Source: a gamma proteobacterium symbiont of Lucinoma myriamae (GTDB lineage Bacteria; Pseudomonadota; Gammaproteobacteria; GRL18). From it: a stretch of DNA of 9,195 bases. The stretch is taken from the NCBI GenBank assembly GCA_025655635.1, contig JAHXIM010000263.1:1-9195 (forward strand), read 5' to 3'. Below, in pieces: positions 1-6,036 of this stretch (position 1 is its first letter; each line of letters opens with the position of its first letter). A model generated the notes under the pieces. The model worked only from the letters and a program-made list of their open reading frames with translations, had not been told where the DNA came from and searched no databases. The position numbers were made by a program, and so were the translations under genes.

Positions 1-92
1 ATTTGATCAGGAACAATAAAATTACAATTAATGTTGTACGATAATCTATCGATTCATGATGATTATCTTTTTTCAGGATCGACTAATTAGCG
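1..92. other. Intergenic end downstream of bioA
   Basis: This is the non-coding stretch after the bioA stop codon. It holds a plus-strand hairpin with a T-run (listed separately) and, at about 5-19, a sequence resembling the right end of the stem-loop repeat found at 1461-1587. No reading frame of note is visible, but the stretch is cut by the window edge. Confidence 0.5.
40..73 (+). terminator. Possible Rho-independent terminator, plus strand
   Basis: GATAATC (40-46) pairs with GATTATC (61-67), and ATC/GAT (48-50 with 58-60) extends the stem past one unpaired T. Six T residues (68-73) follow directly on the plus strand. The stem is AT-rich and therefore weak. It would end a plus-strand gene lying left of the window and convergent with bioA. 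The minus-strand reading has no T-run after the stem, so it is not a good terminator for bioA. Confidence 0.4.
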
Positions 93-1379
93 TTAAGCAT
101 TAAGAGTTTTTAATATATGGTGAATGGCTGAAGTGAGTTTACTAAGATCACTTTTTTCTATTATGTAGGGCGGCATAATATAGACCAGTTTATTAAAGGG
201 TCTGATCCAGACACCCTGGGCAACAAAGTCAGCCTGCATGGTTTTCATATCAACGCTTTCATGTAACTCAACGATACCGATAGCACCTTTTACACGCACA
301 TCTTTCACCATAGAGTATTCCTGACAAGGTGATAACTCAGTTTTTAATTGAGCTTCTATTTTCTCTATTCGACATTTCCATGGTGAGGCTAATAATAAAT
401 CAATACTGGCATTAGCTATCTGACAGGCTAGTGGATTAGCCATAAAAGTTGGGCCATGCATCAAAACACCAGAGCCGTCGGCACTGATCCCCTGCACCAC
501 TTTAGCACTGGTTATAGTTGCTGCTAAAGTCATATAGCCGCCGGTTAATGCTTTGCCCACACAGAGAATATCAGGCACGATATCTGCCTGTTCATAGGCA
601 AACATTGTGCCTGTTCGTGCAAATCCTGTGGCAATCTCATCAAGAATCAGCAGCACACCATATTTATCACATAGTAATCTCAGCTGCTGCAGGTATTCAG
701 GGCAATACATACGCATGCCGCCAGCCCCTTGCACAATAGGCTCAATAATCACTGCGGCAATTTCTGACTGGTGCTGATGCAATTGTTTTTCTAATGCATC
801 GATATTGCTCGTACCATCAGCAAAACATTCCGGCTGAGGTGCAAAAAACTGTTCAGGAAGAACTCCCTGAAACATAGTATGCATACCATTAACAGGATCA
901 CAAACAGACATGCAGCCCAAAGTGTCACCATGATAGCCATTACGTACCGTTAATAACTTTTGCTTGCTTTGCTGCCCTTGAGCATACCAATATTGAATTG
1001 CCATTTTAATGGCGACTTCAACGGCAACTGAGCCGGAGTCAGCAAAAAAGACATACTGTAATGGCTCAGCTGTTAAATCAAGCAGTTTTTTTGCCAGCGT
1101 CACTGCTGGGAGATGCGTCAGGCCGCCAAACATAATATGCGACATTGACTGAATTTGCTGTTCAAGGGCAGCATTTAATACCGGGTGATTATAACCATGA
1201 ATGGCCGCCCACCAGGATGACATGCCGTCAATTAATTCACGACCATCTGCCAACTTTATACGCACCCCCTGTGCAGACTCAACAGGGTAACATGGCAGCG
1301 GATCAGTCATGCTGGTATAAGGATGCCAGAGATGATTTTTATCGTAATCAAGCCAGTCAGATGTGTTTTTAAAAGGCAT
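93..1379 (-). CDS. bioA: Adenosylmethionine-8-amino-7-oxononanoate aminotransferase (DAPA synthase)
   Basis: BioA is a cytoplasmic PLP-dependent class III aminotransferase. It transfers an amino group from S-adenosylmethionine to 7-keto-8-aminopelargonate, giving 7,8-diaminopelargonate in biotin synthesis. The protein has 428 residues, the usual length, and looks intact. Visible family signatures are LWHPYTSM (17-24), DGMSSWWAAIHGYNHP (51-66), FADSGSVAVE (112-121), RNGYHGDT (146-153), IIEPIVQGAGGMRMY (211-225) and LDEIATGF (246-253). The PLP-binding aspartate is D247, the Schiff-base lysine is K276 in GKALTGG, and R393 lies in GVWIRPF. The spacing agrees closely with the E. coli enzyme as I recall it. 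The start is ATG with only a weak ribosome site upstream. The gene follows trpC on the same strand after a 204-base gap holding a repeat and a candidate promoter, so it need not be part of the trp transcript. No other bio gene lies in the window. Confidence 0.96.
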   Translation of the reverse strand: MPFKNTSDWLDYDKNHLWHPYTSMTDPLPCYPVESAQGVRIKLADGRELIDGMSSWWAAIHGYNHPVLNAALEQQIQSMSHIMFGGLTHLPAVTLAKKLLDLTAEPLQYVFFADSGSVAVEVAIKMAIQYWYAQGQQSKQKLLTVRNGYHGDTLGCMSVCDPVNGMHTMFQGVLPEQFFAPQPECFADGTSNIDALEKQLHQHQSEIAAVIIEPIVQGAGGMRMYCPEYLQQLRLLCDKYGVLLILDEIATGFARTGTMFAYEQADIVPDILCVGKALTGGYMTLAATITSAKVVQGISADGSGVLMHGPTFMANPLACQIANASIDLLLASPWKCRIEKIEAQLKTELSPCQEYSMVKDVRVKGAIGIVELHESVDMKTMQADFVAQGVWIRPFNKLVYIMPPYIIEKSDLSKLTSAIHHILKTLNA

Positions 1380-1411
1380 ATTGCTTACTGGAGTTTATAA
1401 AAAAATTAAGG

Positions 1412-1417
1412 ATTATA
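1412..1417 (-). promoter_or_regulatory. Candidate bioA promoter -10 box
   Basis: The minus strand reads TATAAT here, 32 bases before the bioA start. No consensus -35 box lies at the ideal distance; the best candidate is TTGTTT at 1437-1442 with a long 19-base spacer. The box sits between the stem-loop repeat and bioA, so bioA could be transcribed on its own. This rests on a motif match only. Confidence 0.35.
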
Positions 1418-1460
1418 ATAAATAGTTGTTCTTACAAAACAAGGGTTCCAAAATAGAGAA

Positions 1461-1587
1461 CATTTTTCATTTACTATTCGCACCAGAATCTATCATTCAT
1501 TATTAGACTCATATTGGCATAAAATCACCAAATAATAAATGATAGATTCTGATGCTCCGTGCATACCAATCAGGAACAGTAATTTAG
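1461..1587 (-). repeat. Stem-loop repeat element, copy 1 (trpC-bioA gap)
   Basis: This 127-base unit matches 3524-3650 base for base without gaps apart from about 17 substitutions, 14 of them transitions. Its core is an inverted repeat: left arm 1480-1504, right arm 1531-1555 (25 bases each), enclosing a 26-base loop (1505-1530). Pairing is complete except C1483/A1552 and C1498/A1537, which would be G-U pairs in minus-strand RNA. Bases 1508-1542 are identical in both copies. Weaker similarity continues left to about 1447. The right end contains the trpC stop codon (1584-1586). No T-run follows the stem in the minus direction, so it is not a standard terminator. It encodes no protein; it could be a REP- or MITE-like element or an RNA-processing signal. 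Confidence 0.85.
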
Positions 1588-2405
1588 TTCGAAAAAAGTT
1601 CGGCCAGTTTTTCACCCGGCTGCTCTGCCCGCATGAAAGATTCGCCCACTAAAAATGCATTGACCTGATGTTTTTTCATTAAGGCCACATCTTCGGGTAA
1701 ATGAATAGCACTTTCTGTTACCACAATTCGATCATCAGGGATCATATCCAATAGCTCAATAGTGGTATTGAGTGTGGTTTCAAAAGTCCTTAAATTACGA
1801 TTATTAATACCCATCAAACGAGTCGGTAGTTTTAATGCTCTTTCCAATTCTTCCTGATCATGCACTTCAACCAGGACATCCAGTTTAAGCTCATGGGCTA
1901 ATGCCGCAAACTCACTCAATTGAGTATCGTTCAAACAGGCAACAATTAATAAAATAGCATCTGCACCAATTAAACGCGCTTCATAGATCTGATAGGGATC
2001 AATTACAAAATCTTTGCGTAACACGGGCAATTGACAGGCATTACGTGCCTGCTGTAAATAGGCATCACTACCCTGAAAAAAATCAATATCCGTTAATACA
2101 GACAGACAAGCCGCTCCTCCCTGTTCATAGGATTGAGCAATCTCAGCAGGGATGAAATTTTCTCGTATCAGCCCTTTACTCGGTGAGGCTTTTTTTATTT
2201 CAGCAATAACAGCAGACTGACCTGAGCTGATTTTATTTTCTATGGACTTTACAAAGCCTCTTACCTCAAACGCCTCGTTATTATTTCTATCAGCCAGCTC
2301 ATCAATAACCGCTTGTAAAGGTTTAGCTGCACAAAGGGCATCAACCTCTTCATGTTTACGATTCAGAATTTTTACTAAAATATCAGGTGGATTTGCTTTA
2401 TTCAT
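1584..2405 (-). CDS. trpC: Indole-3-glycerol-phosphate synthase
   Basis: TrpC is a cytoplasmic (beta/alpha)8-barrel enzyme that closes the indole ring of CdRP with loss of CO2 and water, the fourth step from chorismate to tryptophan. The expected catalytic residues are present (numbered from an upstream TTG at 2414): E72 and K74 in AEIKKASPSKG, K134 in LRKDF, E183 in LVEVH, N204 in GINNRNL, and E234-S235 in VTESAI. The phosphate-site motif FLVGESFM ends the barrel. The protein is monofunctional, without the TrpF domain fused in E. coli. I prefer the ATG at 2405 (273 residues) over the TTG at 2414 (276), because the family normally has only a few residues before the ILxKI segment; neither start has a strong ribosome site. 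The gene lies 35 bases after trpD and is surely co-transcribed with it. Its stop codon lies inside the right end of repeat copy 1. Confidence 0.96.
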   Translation of the reverse strand: MNKANPPDILVKILNRKHEEVDALCAAKPLQAVIDELADRNNNEAFEVRGFVKSIENKISSGQSAVIAEIKKASPSKGLIRENFIPAEIAQSYEQGGAACLSVLTDIDFFQGSDAYLQQARNACQLPVLRKDFVIDPYQIYEARLIGADAILLIVACLNDTQLSEFAALAHELKLDVLVEVHDQEELERALKLPTRLMGINNRNLRTFETTLNTTIELLDMIPDDRIVVTESAIHLPEDVALMKKHQVNAFLVGESFMRAEQPGEKLAELFSN

Positions 2406-2440
2406 ATTTTTCAAACACTAATTTATGTAATTGACTGTTT

Positions 2441-3463
2441 TTAACAGGCAAATGATTTCGTCAGCTTAACCAGTTGTGCTAATTTTTCTTTTGCTGCTCC
2501 GGATGAAATAGCCTGTCTTGCTTTTTCAACACCTTCTTCAAGTGTCTGACTCAGACCGGCACAATAAATTGCCGCTCCAGAATTAAGCGTCACAATATCT
2601 CTGGCAGCACCGGCTTTATCATTTAAAACACTCATCACCATTGTTAACGATTCTTCTGCACTATTCACAGTGATGTCTTCAATACTGCTGCGAGTCATAG
2701 CAAATTGTTCTGGTGTAATAGTATAGTGTGATATTTCACCCTTGTTTAACTCACAGACAAAGGTTTCATCTGCCATACTGATTTCATCCATACCATCAGC
2801 AGAGTGGACTACCATAACATGCTCACTGCCTAAATTTTGCAGCACTTTTGCTAATGGTTCAAGCCATTGTTTAGCAAACACACCCAGTAATTGATTCGGT
2901 GCACTGGCGGGATTAGTCAAAGGTCCTAATAAGTTAAATAGGGTTCTAATAGCCATCTCTTTACGAGGACCAATAGCATGCTTCATGGCACTATGGTGCA
3001 GGGGAGCAAACATAAAACCAACACCGAGCTCCTTAATGCATTGTTCAACATGCGCAGAACTGATATTTAAGTTAATGCCCGCCGCTTCAAGAATGTCAGC
3101 ACTACCTGAAGTGCTGCTCACCGAACGATTACCATGTTTAGCAACCGTAGCACCCGCTGCGGCAGCAACAAAACAGGATGTGGTAGAAACATTAAAGGTT
3201 TGCAGACCATCACCACCTGTGCCGACGATATCAATAATATGCTGACCATCTACATGAACCGGCATGACTAACTCACGCATCACACTGGCTGAAGCTGTTA
3301 GCTCATCAACAGTTTCACCTTTCATGCGCAAAGCAACCAGCAAGGCAGCAATTTGCGCTGATGTTGTTTCACCCGTCATGATCTGGCGCATGATATTTTC
3401 CATATCAAGAATATTAATATCCTGACCTTCTACTGCCTGTGCAATAGCTTTTTTAATATCCAC
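2441..3463 (-). CDS. trpD: Anthranilate phosphoribosyltransferase
   Basis: TrpD transfers the phosphoribosyl group of PRPP to anthranilate, the second committed step of tryptophan synthesis, in the cytoplasm. The 340 residues show the full set of motifs: GTGGD (81-85) and NVST (91-94) for PRPP, KHGNRSVSS (109-117), GPRKEMAIRTLFNLLGPL (165-182) for anthranilate binding, and DGMDE (223-227) for metal binding. The N-terminal helical domain (about 1-70) and the alpha/beta domain are both complete. The start is GTG, supported by GAGGAA at 3471-3476, seven bases upstream. It is a stand-alone protein, not fused to TrpG as in E. coli. The 229-base gap to trpG is unusually wide for this operon and holds a stem-loop repeat; the gap to trpC is short. 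Confidence 0.97.
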   Translation of the reverse strand: MDIKKAIAQAVEGQDINILDMENIMRQIMTGETTSAQIAALLVALRMKGETVDELTASASVMRELVMPVHVDGQHIIDIVGTGGDGLQTFNVSTTSCFVAAAAGATVAKHGNRSVSSTSGSADILEAAGINLNISSAHVEQCIKELGVGFMFAPLHHSAMKHAIGPRKEMAIRTLFNLLGPLTNPASAPNQLLGVFAKQWLEPLAKVLQNLGSEHVMVVHSADGMDEISMADETFVCELNKGEISHYTITPEQFAMTRSSIEDITVNSAEESLTMVMSVLNDKAGAARDIVTLNSGAAIYCAGLSQTLEEGVEKARQAISSGAAKEKLAQLVKLTKSFAC

Positions 3464-3470
3464 GTTTTAA

Positions 3471-3476
3471 TTCCTC
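3471..3476 (-). promoter_or_regulatory. Ribosome binding site of trpD
   Basis: The minus strand reads GAGGAA seven bases before the GTG at 3463. This is one of the best ribosome sites in the window and decides the GTG start of trpD. Confidence 0.75.
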
Positions 3477-3523
3477 AGGTATTTTTTATTTACAGTAAGC
3501 TAAATAAGTGTCCAACAAGTGAT

Positions 3524-3650
3524 CATTCTTCATCTACTATTCGCATCAGAACCTGTCATTTATTATTGGGCTCATATTGGCATAAAATCACCAAATAATA
3601 AATGACAGGTTCTGATGCTCTGTGTATAACATTTAGGAGCAGTTATTTAG
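3524..3650 (-). repeat. Stem-loop repeat element, copy 2 (trpG-trpD gap)
   Basis: This is the second copy of the element at 1461-1587, in the same orientation. The left arm (3543-3567) and right arm (3594-3618) form a perfect 25-bp inverted repeat around a 26-base loop (3568-3593). Compared with copy 1, T1489/A1546 has become C3552/G3609 and A1492/T1543 has become G3555/C3606, so both partners changed together. The loop differs from copy 1 only at its first and third bases. A short TTGG/CCAA pairing is possible inside the loop. Left-flank similarity continues weakly to about 3511. The element lies inside the trp operon, so a single trp transcript would carry it between trpG and trpD. Confidence 0.85.
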
Positions 3651-3674
3651 AAATATCTGCTGAAAAGTGACTTG

Positions 3675-3711
3675 ATATTTAGCATTTCATATTTAGCTTT
3701 TCATATTTAAG
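3675..3711. repeat. 14-bp tandem repeat across the trpG stop codon
   Basis: Two and a half units of ATATTTAGC(A/T)TTTC lie at 3675-3688, 3689-3702 and 3703-3711 (partial). The middle unit carries the trpG stop codon (3693-3695), so the last codons of trpG appear to have been duplicated downstream of the gene. The two full units differ at one base. It is probably a slippage product. Confidence 0.75.
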
Positions 3712-4277
3712 AATGTCTGCAGCATTTGATGTCCATACTGACTCAGAATTGATTCCGGGTGAAATTGAACACCTTCAATCGCCAGTTCTTTATGTCTGAC
3801 ACCCATAATCTCATCCATATTACCCTGTTCATCTTCGGTCCATGCGGTCATTTCCAGACACTCCGGCAGGCTTTCTTTTTCAATCACTAATGAATGATAA
3901 CGAGTCGCTTCAAAGGGACATTCCAAACCATGAAAAACCCCCTTATTATTGTGATGCATCATCGATGTTTTGCCATGCATAATTTGTCTGGCATGAATAA
4001 TTTTACCGCCAAAAGCCTGACCAATACTCTGATGTCCCAGACAAACGCCTAAAATAGGTACTTTACCGGCAAAATGATGAATGGCATCAATGGAAATACC
4101 CGCTTCATTGGGCGTACAGGGACCGGGTGATATCATCAAATGATCCGGTGCCATTTTTTCAATTTCTGTCACGGTAATTTCATCATTACGAAATACTTTA
4201 ACATCAGCCTTTAATTCACCCAGATATTGCACCAGGTTATAGGTAAAAGAGTCATAGTTGTCGATCATGATCAGCAT
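3693..4277 (-). CDS. trpG: Anthranilate synthase component II (glutamine amidotransferase)
   Basis: TrpG is a class I glutamine amidotransferase that releases ammonia from glutamine and passes it to TrpE to aminate chorismate. The 194 residues are the normal length for a free-standing subunit. Visible motifs are DNYDSFTYNLVQY (6-18), the oxyanion segment SPGPCTP (50-56), the nucleophile C79 in GVCLGHQ, and H173 and E175 in QFHPES. The start at 4277 is supported by GAGGAG (4285-4290), seven bases upstream and inside the end of trpE; only one base separates the genes, so translation is likely coupled. An internal ATG three codons later is less likely. Such subunits often also serve p-aminobenzoate synthesis as PabA; whether this one does cannot be seen here. 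Confidence 0.96.
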   Translation of the reverse strand: MLIMIDNYDSFTYNLVQYLGELKADVKVFRNDEITVTEIEKMAPDHLMISPGPCTPNEAGISIDAIHHFAGKVPILGVCLGHQSIGQAFGGKIIHARQIMHGKTSMMHHNNKGVFHGLECPFEATRYHSLVIEKESLPECLEMTAWTEDEQGNMDEIMGVRHKELAIEGVQFHPESILSQYGHQMLQTFLNMKS

Positions 4278-4278
4278 A

Positions 4279-5838
4279 TTATTTCTCCTCTACACATTGG
4301 CTGTCAGCACTTGAATCCAGACCACATTCCGCCATGGCCACTGCACGAAAGACGCCGCGCCCCTTATTCATTGTTTCATCCCATTCATTTCGTGGAACAG
4401 AATCAGCAACGATACCTGCACCGGCTTGAATATGTAATTGCTTATCTTTAATCACTGCAGTACGTATAGCAATCGCAGTGTCCATATTACCTGACCATGA
4501 GATATAGCCAATTGCACCGGAATAGATACCACGCTTTACGGGCTCTAATTCATCAATAATTTCCATAGCACGAATTTTGGGTGCGCCGCTCACAGTCCCT
4601 GCCGGAAATGTGGCTTTTAAGGCATCCATGGTGCTCATTTTTTTATTCAGCTCACCTTCAACATTAGACACGATATGCATCACATGAGAATAACGTTCGA
4701 CAATCATTTTATCCGTGAGTTTAACCGTACCTATCTCAGAGACACGTCCGGCATCATTACGTCCTAAATCAATCAACATCAAATGTTCAGCAAGCTCTTT
4801 AGGATCGGATAACAAGTCTTCTTCAAGCTGTCGATCCTGTTCATCAGTCTGCCCTCTTGGACGAGTACCGGCAATAGGACGAACAGTAATTTTGCCATCT
4901 TCAACTCGGGTTAAAATTTCCGGTGATGAGCCGACTATATGGAAGTCACCTAAATCTAGAAAGTACATATAAGGAGATGGATTAAGACTACGTAAGGCTC
5001 GATAAAGATCCAGAGGCGGCGCATTAAATGGTATCGACAGGCGTTGTGAAATCACCACCTGCATGGCATCACCTTCAACGATATAATCTTTAATACGAGC
5101 AACGGCTTTTTCAAAACCAGCCTGAGTAAAACCAGAAACAAAGTCTTCTTCTTTTACTTTGGTTACTTCAGTATGAGCTTTATAGGCTGTATCTGATTGA
5201 CGTAATCGAGTCGCTAGTTCTTGTAAGCGTCCCGTGGCTGACTGCCATGCCTGTTCAACATCTTCAGTATTATTGTCATTACCATCAAGATGAGCATGGA
5301 CGATGAGATATAACTTACCGCTGAGATTATCAAAAACCAGCACTTCTTCTGATACCATCAACAAAATATCCGGAGTGCCCAGAGGATCATCTTTAGTGGT
5401 ATTTTTTAACCGGGGTTCAATATAGCCTATGGTTTCGTAACCAAAATAACCCACTAACCCTCCGGTAAAACGAGGCAAATTAGACTGCTCAGCCAGATGC
5501 TCAGGGATATTATAGCGCTGCTGATATTCTTCAATCCAGGTCAAAGGATCGCTATGAGTTAACTCTTCGAGCAGTTGACCGTCATCAATAACCTGAATAC
5601 GTACATTATCAACTTTGATAATGGTTTGACAAGGCAGGCCAATGATCGAATAACGTCCCCATTTTTCACCGCCATGCACAGACTCTAATAAATAAGAATA
5701 GGGGCCTTCGGCAAGTTTTAAATAGGCACTAAGAGGAGTGTCCAGATCGGCAAGAATTTCATGAACAACCGGGATTCGGTTATAGCCTTCACTGGCAAGT
5801 TTAAAAAATTGTTCTTTGGTGACAATTGACATGGTCAT
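4279..5838 (-). CDS. trpE: Anthranilate synthase component I
   Basis: TrpE converts chorismate to anthranilate using ammonia supplied by TrpG, the first committed and feedback-controlled step of tryptophan synthesis. The 519 residues include the N-terminal regulatory domain (about 1-200) and the chorismate-binding domain (about 235-505). The LLES motif (50-53) is the site known for tryptophan feedback inhibition. Chorismate-domain motifs include PIAGTRPRG (321-329), LIDLGRND (355-362), FPAGTVSGAPK (411-421) and QAGAGIVADS (471-480). The start could be the ATG at 5838 or the one at 5832; a weak GAG lies at a better distance from the second. The gene ends one base before trpG. Upstream lies a 190-base leader region holding a tandem-Trp mini-ORF, so attenuation is a likely control. 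Confidence 0.97.
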   Translation of the reverse strand: MTMSIVTKEQFFKLASEGYNRIPVVHEILADLDTPLSAYLKLAEGPYSYLLESVHGGEKWGRYSIIGLPCQTIIKVDNVRIQVIDDGQLLEELTHSDPLTWIEEYQQRYNIPEHLAEQSNLPRFTGGLVGYFGYETIGYIEPRLKNTTKDDPLGTPDILLMVSEEVLVFDNLSGKLYLIVHAHLDGNDNNTEDVEQAWQSATGRLQELATRLRQSDTAYKAHTEVTKVKEEDFVSGFTQAGFEKAVARIKDYIVEGDAMQVVISQRLSIPFNAPPLDLYRALRSLNPSPYMYFLDLGDFHIVGSSPEILTRVEDGKITVRPIAGTRPRGQTDEQDRQLEEDLLSDPKELAEHLMLIDLGRNDAGRVSEIGTVKLTDKMIVERYSHVMHIVSNVEGELNKKMSTMDALKATFPAGTVSGAPKIRAMEIIDELEPVKRGIYSGAIGYISWSGNMDTAIAIRTAVIKDKQLHIQAGAGIVADSVPRNEWDETMNKGRGVFRAVAMAECGLDSSADSQCVEEK

Positions 5839-6028
5839 TACTCAATAAATAACAAATGAATCTGGTTTTGTAAAAATAGGCTAACTAGGAGCTTGTCCGA
5901 GAATAGAAAAAATATTTTATTTCCCGCGTACTATCTAGCGCCACCATCGTTCTTTCATTTGTTTTTTATTAAATAATTGCACTTTTTTTCACTTTTTCTA
6001 GACTAATTTTTAAAATATGTTCTTTATT
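5839..6028 (-). promoter_or_regulatory. trp leader region, possible attenuator
   Basis: This gap lies between gph and trpE. It contains a mini-ORF with two adjacent Trp codons (5935-5982). GGCGCTAG (5942-5935 on the minus strand), which overlaps the second Trp codon and the mini-ORF stop, can pair with CTAGTTAGCC (5888-5879) around an unpaired G/TTA bulge. Directly after the second segment the strand reads TATTTTT (5878-5872), a terminator-like tract. A weak local hairpin, GCT/AGC with a seven-base loop, is an alternative partner for that tract. The textbook four-segment layout is not clean by eye, so attenuation is inferred mainly from the Trp codons and the position. Confidence 0.5.
5935..5982 (-). 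CDS. trpL: Candidate trp leader peptide with tandem Trp codons
   Basis: The mini-ORF reads MQLFNKKQMKERWWR then TAG if it starts at the GTG at 5982, or MKERWWR if it starts at the ATG at 5958. The two Trp codons (5946-5941 on the minus strand) sit just before the stop, as in the E. coli trp leader peptide, whose end also contains WWR. The stop lies about 97 bases before trpE, a distance similar to known attenuators. In known systems ribosome stalling at such codons under Trp shortage favours read-through into trpE. Neither start has a purine-rich ribosome site, which is the main weakness. A chance TGGTGG in this gap is not negligible, but one in frame after a start, before a stop and next to trpE is much less likely. 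Confidence 0.6.
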   Translation of the reverse strand: MQLFNKKQMKERWWR

Positions 6029-6036
6029 TTATAGCA
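6026..6036 (-). promoter_or_regulatory. Candidate extended -10 promoter of the trp operon
   Basis: The minus strand reads TGCTATAAAAT, an extended -10 form (TGnTATAAA), overlapping the gph stop codon. Transcription would begin near 6020, about 40 bases before the leader-peptide GTG. No -35 box is recognisable at 6051-6056. The trp genes could also be read from rpe-gph upstream. Confidence 0.35.

Noticed and set aside
1424..1440. BirA operator in front of bioA (TTGT...ACAA palindrome)
   Set aside because: The two half-sites are only four bases apart, whereas BirA sites need half-sites separated by about 14-15 bases with ACC/GGT cores, which are absent.
2985..3245. Plus-strand open frames opposite trpD, trpE, trpG, bioA and gph
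   Set aside because: They lie wholly or mostly opposite well-supported genes (the one opposite gph runs only a few bases past its start), show no family signatures and have no ribosome sites; they are antisense shadows.
3543..3618. The stem-loop repeat as an intrinsic terminator
   Set aside because: Neither copy has a T-run after the stem on either strand and the stem is long and AT-rich, so it does not fit a Rho-independent terminator.
5877..5890. TrpR operator upstream of trpE (TAACTAG half-site)
   Set aside because: Only about 9 of 14 bases agree with the palindromic ACTAGTTAACTAGT consensus and the left half is missing. A second partial match near 5926-5938 is no better. The site also does not overlap a recognisable promoter.
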